Source of the DNA: Streptomyces sp. SCUT-3
GTDB lineage: Bacteria > Actinomycetota > Actinomycetes > Streptomycetales > Streptomycetaceae
NCBI RefSeq assembly: GCF_014083985.1
Contig: NZ_CP046907.1
Coordinates: 5,838,501-5,902,500 of the forward strand
Direction: 5' to 3'
Length of the DNA stretch: 64,000 nt
A model generated the notes under the pieces. It searched no databases. It worked only from the letters and a program-made list of their open reading frames with translations, and was not told the origin of the DNA. Of this stretch, positions 1-6,346 are shown piece by piece. How positions within the stretch are numbered: the stretch's first letter is position 1; each line of letters starts with the position of its first letter. The position numbers and the translations under genes were made by a program.

Positions 1-2
1 TG

Positions 3-980
3 GTCGGCTGCGCCGCGCACCTGGGCGACGGCAGCCTGGGCGGGGCGTGGACCCCGGCCGTGCCGGCCCTCGCCCTCGCCGTCCTCGCACCGGTCGCCTC
101 CTGCGCGGACGCCCTGCGGCAGGCGGGCACCCTGCGCGCCTCGGCGGCCCGGGTCCTCGCCGCAGCCGGGGCCCCCTGCAGCGCGCCGCCCGCCGTCGAC
201 CCCGTCCCCCTCCCCGCCGGACCGCTGGGTCTGCGCCTGCGGGACGTGCACTTCGACTACGGGGGGCGGCCCGTCCTGCGGGGGGTGGACCTCACCGTCC
301 CGCCCGGCCGCACGCTCGCCCTCGTCGGCGCGTCGGGTGCGGGCAAGACCAGCCTCGCCCACCTCGTGGCCCGCTTCTGGGACCCCTCCCGCGGAACCGT
401 CGAACTGCTGCCCGCCGACGGCGGCGACGCGGTGGACGTCCGGCGGGTCGCCGACGGCGAACTGCGCCGGGCCGTCGCCCTGGTCGGCCAGGACAACGCG
501 CTCCTGCACGGCACGCTCCGCGACAACCTGCTGCTGGCCGCGCCCGAAGCCGACGAGGCGCTCCTCGACCGGGTGGTCCGCCGGTGCGGCGTCGACCGGA
601 CGGCGGCGGCCCTGCCGGAGGGCCTGGACAGCCCGGTCGGCGAGCGCGGCGCCACGCTTTCGGGCGGCCAGCGGGCCCGGATCGCCCTGGCCCGCGCCCT
701 CCTGACCGGCCCCAGGGTCCTGGTGCTGGACGAGGCCACCGCGCACGTCGACGCCGCCGGCGACGCCGAACTGGCCGAGGCGCTCGCGGGGACCGACGAG
801 GGCCGCACCACGGTGGTCGTCGCCCACCGGCCGGCGACGATCCGGCGCGCCGGGCACATCGCCGTGCTGGAGGGCGGGCGCGTCGTGGAGCAGGGGACCT
901 GGGACGAACTGCGGGGGAGCGGAGGGGCGTTGGACCGGGTCCTCGGCGCCGTGGTCCCCGGCGCCCGCACCGGCGGATGA
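3..980 (+). CDS. ABC exporter ATPase/permease, C-terminal part
   Basis: The gene is cut by the left window edge; the visible frame is open from base 3. The first ~55 visible residues look like the end of a transmembrane/linker region. They are followed by a full nucleotide-binding domain with Walker A GASGAGKT (near base 327), signature LSGGQ (near 657), Walker B VLVLDEA and the H-loop VVVAHR. This order and spacing is that of fused TMD-NBD exporters of the ABCB/MsbA-like class, which work as dimers in the cytoplasmic membrane. The substrate cannot be told; the permease half lies outside the window. A GC-rich hairpin follows the stop directly. The ABC assignment is secure; the export direction is inferred from the fused architecture. 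Confidence 0.9.
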   Translation, partial: VGCAAHLGDGSLGGAWTPAVPALALAVLAPVASCADALRQAGTLRASAARVLAAAGAPCSAPPAVDPVPLPAGPLGLRLRDVHFDYGGRPVLRGVDLTVPPGRTLALVGASGAGKTSLAHLVARFWDPSRGTVELLPADGGDAVDVRRVADGELRRAVALVGQDNALLHGTLRDNLLLAAPEADEALLDRVVRRCGVDRTAAALPEGLDSPVGERGATLSGGQRARIALARALLTGPRVLVLDEATAHVDAAGDAELAEALAGTDEGRTTVVVAHRPATIRRAGHIAVLEGGRVVEQGTWDELRGSGGALDRVLGAVVPGARTGG

Positions 981-982
981 AC

Positions 983-1015
983 GCGCCCGCCCGGGGCGCG
1001 CGCCCGGGCGGGCGC
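983..1015 (+). terminator. Hairpin after ABC exporter
   Basis: Perfect 13-bp inverted repeat (983-995 with 1003-1015, arm GCGCCCGCCCGGG) with a 7-nt loop, three bases after the exporter stop codon. There is no U-tract, as is usual for high-GC actinomycete terminators. Confidence 0.5.
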
Positions 1016-1108
1016 ACCCTGCGGCCGGTCAGCACCCTGCGGCCGGTCCGGCCCGCCCGCGTCCGGCTTCTTCGCCGGGCGCCCGTCCGCCGGGGCGCCC
1101 GTCCGCCG
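1015..1108. repeat. Two short direct repeats in intergenic DNA
   Basis: A 16-bp unit (CACCCTGCGGCCGGTC) occurs at 1015-1030 and 1033-1048. A second 16-bp unit is tandemly duplicated at 1077-1092 and 1093-1108. No gene is seen in 981-1262. These look like local slippage duplications. Confidence 0.6.
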
Positions 1109-1262
1109 GACGCCCCGGCATCGTGCGGCGGCGTGCCGGGCAGGAGATGCTGATCCGGGCCGCCCGCGGGCGGCTGCCGAACCGGCCGGGCACGGGGAGG
1201 GCGCGCGGGCCTGCTCCGCGTCTCCGTGCCGTTCCCGTGCCGCCACCGTGAAAGGAACCAGC

Positions 1263-1457
1263 GTGTCGTTGACCTTCCGCAAGAGCATCCGGATCCTCCC
1301 CGGCGTCCGCCTGAACCTGAACCGCAGGTCCTGGTCGGTCACCCTCGGCGGCCGGAGGGGGCCGCGCCGCACGATCAGCTCCACCGGGCACCGCACCACC
1401 TCCGTGGACCTGCCGGGGCCGTTCGGGTTCCGCCGCACCACCACCCGCCGCCGCTGA
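1263..1457 (+). CDS. DUF4236 small basic protein
   Basis: 64-residue protein that reads MSLTFRKSIRILPGVRLNLN from its start. This N-terminus is the hallmark of the DUF4236 family (F-RKS-P-G-R-N), followed by the usual S-TG-R-T pattern near the C-terminus. GTG at 1263 was chosen because AAAGGA sits about 6 bases upstream; an in-frame GTG at 1248 has no such site. DUF4236 has no established biochemical role and is often found alone, as here. The protein is strongly basic and ends in an Arg/Thr-rich tail. The family call is good; function is unknown. Confidence 0.75.
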   Translation: MSLTFRKSIRILPGVRLNLNRRSWSVTLGGRRGPRRTISSTGHRTTSVDLPGPFGFRRTTTRRR

Positions 1458-1796
1458 CGCCCCTCACCGCCCTTCCCCGCCCGGTGAGGGACACCGCGCA
1501 GAGGCCCTCCGAACTGCCCGGTCCCGGATCCGGATCCGGGACCGGGACCGGACCCGGTCCTGCGCGGGCCGGACCCGGCCCGTCCTCCTCGGCGACGGCC
1601 GGGTCCGCGGCCGTCCGCCCGGTCCCGGGAGGAACCCCGCGCACCCCGACGCCGGGGCGGAAGCCGCTGCCGGACTCCGTCCACGGCCGATGTGAACCGG
1701 TCGCCGGTGCGCCGACGTGCGGCAGCGGCGGCACGGGCGGTTTCGCCGTGCGCGCAAAGCGCTTGCGGGGCCGGCCGGCCTCCGTACCCTCCCGGC
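1458..1796. other. Intergenic region with palindromes
   Basis: No gene is seen. It holds a loop-less 26-bp palindrome (1519-1531 with 1532-1544) that may form a hairpin after the DUF4236 gene. It also has a perfect AAGCGCTT palindrome (1757-1764), 33 bp before the next start codon, in a position suitable for an operator. The palindromes are seen directly; their roles are inferred. Confidence 0.4.
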
Positions 1797-2729
1797 ATGA
1801 AACCACCTGCCTTCTCCGTCCAGGCCCAGCCCCGGGACGCCGCTTCCTGGACCGCTCTGGCCCGGCGCCTGGAAGCCGGCGGATACGATGCGCTGCTGAC
1901 GGCCGATCACCCGGGCGCCACGGCCTCCCCCTTCGTCGCGCTGGCGGCCGCGGCGGCGGTCACCGAGCGCATCGGCCTCGGCTCCTACGTCTCCCAGGCG
2001 GGCGTCCGCGAGCCGCTGCTGCTCGCGTCGGACGTCGCCACCCTCGACCTGGTGTCCGACGGGCGTGCGCGTTTGGCACTGGGCGCCGGCCACACCCCGG
2101 CCGAATGGGACATGGTGGGGGAGGAACGCCCCGACGTCGCGGGGCGCGTCCGCCGCTTCCGGGCCGTGGCCGAGGCCTGCCGCGCGCTCCTCGCGGGCGA
2201 GACGGTCACCCTCGACGGCCCCGAGGTACGGGCCTCCCGGGCGCGGCTCACCGCCCCCCGCCCGGTCCAGCACCGGGTGCCCTTCACCTTCGGGGGCGGC
2301 AACACGGCGCTGCTGCGCTGGGCCGGGGCCCATGCTGACGTCGTGGGGCTGAGCGGGCTGGGACGCACCCTGCCGGACGGCTACATGCACGAGGTGCGCT
2401 GGAACGGCGCGGACATCGACCGCCAGGTCGATCTCGTCGAGCAGGGAGCCGCGGGCCGGGCCGACGCACCGGCCCGCGAAGCGCTCGTCCAAATGGTGGA
2501 GGTCACCGACGACGCCGAGGGCGCGGCACACGAGATCGCCCGGCGGCTCGACTGCGACGCGGCCGAGGTGCTCGCCTCTCCCTACGCGTGGGTCGGCACG
2601 GTGGAGGAGATCGCGGCCGCGACGGCCGAACACGAGCGCCGCTGGGGCATTACCCGCTACGTCGTCCGCGAGGCGCACCTGGACATGGTCGACCAAGTGC
2701 GCGCGCACTTGTCGGAGGCCGGTTCGTGA
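1797..2729 (+). CDS. LLM-class F420-dependent oxidoreductase
   Basis: 310-residue TIM-barrel oxidoreductase of the bacterial luciferase-like monooxygenase superfamily, F420 type (resembling the TIGR03621 subgroup). It shows the family's early LARRLEAGGYDALLTADH segment, the strand ERIGLGSYV, and a glycine-rich LALGAGHTP region that contacts the cofactor phosphate. These enzymes carry out hydride transfers with F420H2 on varied, usually unknown, small molecules in the cytoplasm. ATG 1797 was chosen over an upstream in-frame start because the family's N-terminal strand begins here and the upstream extension is Arg/Ala-rich noise. It stands alone, convergent with the MarR gene. Substrate unknown. 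Confidence 0.85.
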   Translation: MKPPAFSVQAQPRDAASWTALARRLEAGGYDALLTADHPGATASPFVALAAAAAVTERIGLGSYVSQAGVREPLLLASDVATLDLVSDGRARLALGAGHTPAEWDMVGEERPDVAGRVRRFRAVAEACRALLAGETVTLDGPEVRASRARLTAPRPVQHRVPFTFGGGNTALLRWAGAHADVVGLSGLGRTLPDGYMHEVRWNGADIDRQVDLVEQGAAGRADAPAREALVQMVEVTDDAEGAAHEIARRLDCDAAEVLASPYAWVGTVEEIAAATAEHERRWGITRYVVREAHLDMVDQVRAHLSEAGS

Positions 2730-2744
2730 GCTGACGCCCTTCCC

Positions 2745-2778
2745 GGGCGGGGCGGGGCAGGGTGGGGCGGGGCCGGGG
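2745..2778 (+). other. G-quadruplex-like G-run tract
   Basis: Seven runs of three or four G separated by only 1-2 bases, in the gap between two convergent genes. The spacing meets the usual sequence definition of an intramolecular G-quadruplex. Formation is not shown. Confidence 0.5.
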
Positions 2779-2888
2779 AAGAGGCTGCCTGCCGGTGCGT
2801 GTCCCGGCTGCTGCTTCTTCGCGGTCCCGCCGGTCCCGCCCTGCCCCGCCGGTCCCTCCAGGCCCGCCGGCCGTGTCGCCGGGGTCGG

Positions 2889-3401
2889 CTACGGCCGAGT
2901 GGGCGGCAGGGTGTCGCCGAGGGACAGCAGAAGCTTGCGGAGCAGTCTTTCCATCTCCTCGCGCTCCGAGGGGTCCAGGCCCTCGAGGAGGCGCCGTTCG
3001 TTGGCCACGTGCCCCTCGACCACGTGGTTGACGAGGGCGAGGCCCTCCGGGGTGAGCGAGACGAGGAGTCTGCGGCGGTTGCCCGGGTCGACCTCGCGGG
3101 TGACCAGGTTCCGGGCCACGAGCCGGTCGACGCGGTTGGTCATCGCGGCCGACCCGGCCATGGTGGCGGCCACCAGGTCCTTGGGGGACAGGGTGTGGGG
3201 CGGGCCGGAGCGGAGCAGCGTGGCGAGGACGTCGAACTCCCACGACTCCAGGCCCTCCGCGGCGAAGTGGTCCTTCAGGCCGCGTCCCAGGAGCCGGGAG
3301 GCCCTGGAGAGCCGTCCGATCACTCCCATGGGGGAGACGTCCAGGTCGGGGCGCTGCTTCGCCCACTGGGCCAGGAACCCGTCGACCGCGTCAGCCGTCA
3401 T
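2889..3401 (-). CDS. MarR-family transcriptional regulator
   Basis: 170-residue winged-helix protein. An N-terminal dimerisation helix region is followed by ESWEFDVLATLLRSGPPHTL, recognition region MAGSAAMTNRVDRLVARNLV and the wing VDPGNRRRLLVSLTPEG, the canonical MarR layout. Length is typical. The start at 3401 gives MTADAVDGF; further upstream the frame runs through the operator region. It is divergent from the nitroreductase at 3503. Two similar TTCG-N4-CGAA palindromes lie in the 101-bp gap, so repression of itself and of the neighbouring nitroreductase/exporter pair is likely. The effector is unknown, perhaps a xenobiotic or quinone-like electrophile given the partner genes. Confidence 0.9.
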   Translation of the reverse strand: MTADAVDGFLAQWAKQRPDLDVSPMGVIGRLSRASRLLGRGLKDHFAAEGLESWEFDVLATLLRSGPPHTLSPKDLVAATMAGSAAMTNRVDRLVARNLVTREVDPGNRRRLLVSLTPEGLALVNHVVEGHVANERRLLEGLDPSEREEMERLLRKLLLSLGDTLPPTRP

Positions 3402-3413
3402 GCTCCCCAACCT

Positions 3414-3485
3414 TTCGACATCGAACTGTTTGACAGACCCTAGCATCCTGCCTAATGTCTCGATGTCTGAAAGTTCGTTGTCGAA
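3414..3485 (+). promoter_or_regulatory. Nitroreductase promoter flanked by two MarR-type operators
   Basis: TTGACA at 3430-3435 and TAATGT at 3453-3458 are separated by exactly 17 bp, a near-ideal vegetative promoter reading toward 3503. TTCGACATCGAA (3414-3425) lies just before the -35 and TTCGTTGTCGAA (3474-3485) just after the predicted start of transcription. Such bracketing fits repression by the divergent MarR protein. TAGGGT (3442-3437, minus strand) may be its own -10. Confidence 0.6.
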
Positions 3486-3502
3486 ATGTTTGGGGGCGAG
3501 CA

Positions 3503-4156
3503 ATGAACCACCCGGTCCGTGTCTCGGTGGCGGAGGCCATCCGGTCCCGCCGCAGCATCCGCCACTACCGGCCCGATCCCGTCCCGCCGGAGCAGTTGCG
3601 CGAACTGCTCGATCTCGCGCTGGAGGCTCCCTCCAGCTGGAATTTCCAGGCCCGGTCGATCGTCGTGGTATCCGACGACGAGGGTCGCGAGGGCCTCACC
3701 AGGGCCACCGGCGGCCAGCCGCAGCCGCGCGAGGCGCCGGTGACGCTGGTGTTCGTCGCCGAGAGCGAGGCCTGGCGGCAGGACCGGTCCGACATCTTCG
3801 ACCGGGCCCGCAGGAACGGGGCGTGGAGCGAGGAGTTCATCGCCGTGTCGGAGCAGGGGGCCCAGGAGTTCCAGCGCGGCCTGGCCGCCCGCGGCCTGCT
3901 GCGCGAGTACGCGGTGAAGGACGCCGTGATCGCCGCGTCCTTCTTCATGCTCGCGGCGGCCGGGGCCGGCCTGGCCACGTCCCCGATGAACGGGTGGGAC
4001 GAGGACGAGGTCAAGAAGGTCATCGGGATCGACGGCCGCGACGACCTCGCCGTCGCACTGCTGGTCTCCGTGGGCACTCCCGCCGAGCGGCGCAGGCACC
4101 CCGGCCGCAGGCCCCGCGGGCGCAACGTCTTCCACCGACGCCACGGAGCCCGGTGA
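3503..4156 (+). CDS. Nitroreductase family protein
   Basis: 217-residue flavin (FMN) oxidoreductase. The N-terminal RRSIRHYRPDPVPPEQL is the family's FMN-phosphate-binding motif, followed by LEAPSSWNFQ and a C-terminal region with GLATSPMNGW. Family members reduce nitro groups, quinones or enones with NAD(P)H in the cytoplasm. ATG 3503 follows GGGGGCGAG at suitable spacing. It overlaps the next gene by GTGA, so the two are co-translated, and it faces a MarR regulator. That context suggests an inducible detoxification unit (reduce, then export). The exact substrate cannot be inferred. Confidence 0.85.
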   Translation: MNHPVRVSVAEAIRSRRSIRHYRPDPVPPEQLRELLDLALEAPSSWNFQARSIVVVSDDEGREGLTRATGGQPQPREAPVTLVFVAESEAWRQDRSDIFDRARRNGAWSEEFIAVSEQGAQEFQRGLAARGLLREYAVKDAVIAASFFMLAAAGAGLATSPMNGWDEDEVKKVIGIDGRDDLAVALLVSVGTPAERRRHPGRRPRGRNVFHRRHGAR

Positions 4157-5061
4157 AGAGGCGCGGGGCCGTGCTCGACCCGGTCCTGACCTCCGTGGCC
4201 CCGGCGGTCTGGGGCAGCACCTACCTGGTGACGACGGAACTGCTGCCGCCCGGCCGGCCGCTCCTGGCCTCCGCCGCACGGGCCCTGCCCGCGGGGCTGG
4301 TGCTGCTCGCGGCGGGCCGCGTGCTGCCGCGCGGAGTGTGGTGGTGGCGCGTCCTGGCCCTGGGGGTGCTGAACATGGGCGCCTTCTTCTACCTGCTGTT
4401 CGTCGCCGCCTACCGCCTGCCCGGCGGCGTGGCGGCCCTGGTGATGTCGGTCCAGCCGATGCTGGTGCTGCTGCTGGGGGCCGTGCTGCTGAAGGAGAGG
4501 GTCCGGGCGGTCCAGGTGGCCGCGTGCCTGCTCGGCGCTCTGGGAGTGGCGCTGCTGGTCCTGCGGCCGCAGGCGGCCCTGGACACCGTCGGCGTCCTGG
4601 CCGGACTGGCGGCGGCGGCCTGCATGGCCTCCGGCATCGTGCTCACCAAGCGCTGGGGCCGCCCGGAGGGCGTGGGCGTCCTGACGTTCACCGGCTGGCA
4701 GCTGACCGCCGCGGGCCTCCTCCTGGCTCCGGCGACGCTGCTCGCCGAGGGACTTCCCGGACGGATCACCGCCGCGAACGTCGCCGGGTTCGGGTACCTG
4801 GGGATGGTCGGCGCCCTGCTCGCCTACGCGATCTGGTTCCGGGGCATCGAGCGCCTGCCCGCGTCGGCCGTGTCGTTCCTGGCCTTCGCCAGCCCCCTGG
4901 CCGCGACGGTCCTCGGGTACGTCTTCCTCGGCCAGGGACTGTCGCTGCTCCAGGCGGCCGGCGCCCTGGCGGTCGTCGCCGCCGCCTGCCTGGCCCAGAC
5001 CGGACCGCGGCGGCGGACGGCCCAGGAACCGGCGGAGAGACGGACGGCCGGCCTCCCGTGA
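4153..5061 (+). CDS. EamA/DMT-family transporter
   Basis: 302-residue integral membrane protein with about ten hydrophobic helices in two EamA repeats. PAVWGSTYLVTTELLPPGRP opens the first repeat, and ASGIVLTKRWG with GYLGMVGALLAYAIWFRG lies in the second. This is the drug/metabolite transporter superfamily (RhaT/YdcZ-like), usually exporters of metabolites or amino acids. The GTG start overlaps the nitroreductase stop (GTGA), so translation is probably coupled and both genes fall under the MarR-type control described upstream. Substrate unknown. Confidence 0.88.
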   Translation: MKRRGAVLDPVLTSVAPAVWGSTYLVTTELLPPGRPLLASAARALPAGLVLLAAGRVLPRGVWWWRVLALGVLNMGAFFYLLFVAAYRLPGGVAALVMSVQPMLVLLLGAVLLKERVRAVQVAACLLGALGVALLVLRPQAALDTVGVLAGLAAAACMASGIVLTKRWGRPEGVGVLTFTGWQLTAAGLLLAPATLLAEGLPGRITAANVAGFGYLGMVGALLAYAIWFRGIERLPASAVSFLAFASPLAATVLGYVFLGQGLSLLQAAGALAVVAAACLAQTGPRRRTAQEPAERRTAGLP

Positions 5062-5086
5062 CCGCGCGGCGCGCCAGGGCCCGGGG

Positions 5087-5785
5087 TCAGGGCACGGCGC
5101 GCCGGGTGCGTTCCGTCCCGAAGACGACGGACGCGTCCTCCAGCGCCAGGCTCAGCCAGGGCCTGCGGCCGGCGAGGTGCCCCAGCGGCCCGGACGGGGC
5201 GAAGGACCACGAGACGCGGGCCGCGTGCGGCCGGAAGGCCGCCCGGCTGCGGGCGCGGACCTCCTGCCCGCCGAGGCGCTGCAGCGTCGTGAGCGCCGCC
5301 CCCCACCTGCCGGGCGGCAGGCGGGCGCCGACCTCGGCGCGCAGCGAGGCGATCGGCGCGCCGTCCGCGTACGCCGCGGCACGCACCGCCGCACCCCGCC
5401 CGGAGCGGGTGAGGACGGCGAGGTCCTTGGGGATCGCCCACAGCTCCCTCCCTCCCGCGCGGGACTGCGGGCTGTCGACCCAGATGTGCGGCACGGTCAC
5501 GGCGAGCCGACGGCCGTACCGGACCGGCACCGCGGTCAGCAGCTCGTCGTACTGCAGGACGCCGCCCGGTGCGTAGTGCGCGAAGGCCGCGGCCACCAGG
5601 GTGCTGCCGGCCACCGTCACCGGGCGGGCCCCGGCCGGGATCCTCGCGCCCACCGCGTCCGGCAGCGCGCCGGCCGGCACGCGGAAGAACGAGACGACCA
5701 GCGAACCGACCAGCCGCCACGGCTCCGCGGGGCAGAGGACGCCCGACGGGCCGGCGGCCCGGTCGTCGCGGGGTGCTGCGGACAT
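5087..5785 (-). CDS. Acetoacetate decarboxylase-like protein
   Basis: 232-residue protein of the acetoacetate-decarboxylase-like fold (ADC superfamily). Features seen: a PAGARPVTVAGSTLVAAAFA strand region, YDELLTAVPV, HIWVDSP, and ELWAIPKDLA, where the Lys sits at the position of the Schiff-base lysine in true ADC. Many actinobacterial relatives are uncharacterised and may not decarboxylate acetoacetate. It is transcribed alone, convergent with the exporter. A GGAGGGAA sequence precedes ATG 5785. A 20-bp exact tandem duplication lies in its probable promoter. Family moderately sure, activity unsure. Confidence 0.7.
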   Translation of the reverse strand: MSAAPRDDRAAGPSGVLCPAEPWRLVGSLVVSFFRVPAGALPDAVGARIPAGARPVTVAGSTLVAAAFAHYAPGGVLQYDELLTAVPVRYGRRLAVTVPHIWVDSPQSRAGGRELWAIPKDLAVLTRSGRGAAVRAAAYADGAPIASLRAEVGARLPPGRWGAALTTLQRLGGQEVRARSRAAFRPHAARVSWSFAPSGPLGHLAGRRPWLSLALEDASVVFGTERTRRAVP

Positions 5786-5800
5786 CGGCGGCTGTTCCCT

Positions 5801-5840
5801 CCGGTCGTGGCCGTGCGGCGCCGGTCGTGGCCGTGCGGCG
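5801..5840. repeat. 20-bp exact tandem duplication
   Basis: The 20-mer CCGGTCGTGGCCGTGCGGCG occupies 5801-5820 and 5821-5840 without change, directly upstream of the ADC-like gene. Exact identity suggests a recent event. Confidence 0.85.
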
Positions 5841-6262
5841 CGCCCGGCGTCACCGGACGCGGCCCCTGCCACCACGCGTACCCGCGGGCCGGTAGGTACG
5901 CACGGCCGCAGGCCGGGACGAGGGAACGGCCGCGGGCCGGGGCCGGCAGGGCGACGGGCGCGGGCCGCACACCGGGGCCGGCGGGGGGTGCGGCGGGGGC
6001 CAGGCGGGGCCGCGGCGGGCCCCGCTGCCGTTGCGGCCACGGGCGGGGCCTCGCACGATGAAGGCATGAGCACCGCCCGCCCCCCGGGGCGTTCCGCCTC
6101 CCGGCAGGCGGGAGCGCCGTGCGCGGCCGGAGCGCCGCAGCCGGACGGCGCCCGGACGCCTGCACCGCAGGCCGCCCCCCGAGTCCCCCGCACCCCCCGC
6201 ACCCCGCGCCACGGACGCGGAACGGCCCCCGGCCACGGGGCCGCCGGCCCGCGGACGGCCAC

Positions 6263-6316
6263 CGTCCGCGGCGTCCGTAACGTCCGCGGCGTCCGCGACA
6301 TCCGTAACGTCCGCGA
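6263..6316. repeat. Six-unit 9-bp tandem repeat
   Basis: Six consecutive 9-mers of the form CGTCCGNNN (third triplet CGG, TAA, CGG, CGA, TAA, CGA; one unit starts CAT). The 561-bp gap 5786-6346 otherwise has no convincing gene. An open frame 6066-6347 reads through the repeat as (V/I)-R-(G/N/D/E) units and its stop overlaps the ATPase start as TGATG, but its Arg/Pro/Ala composition gives no family signal, so it is not called as a gene. Confidence 0.8.
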
Positions 6317-6346
6317 GCGCGGGGCGCGGGAGGCCGGGGGCGAGTG

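Noticed and set aside
1757-1764. AAGCGCTT palindrome as a second copy of the importer operator
   Set aside because: Only eight bases match and the flanks differ; the neighbouring LLM oxidoreductase has no evident link to steroid import.
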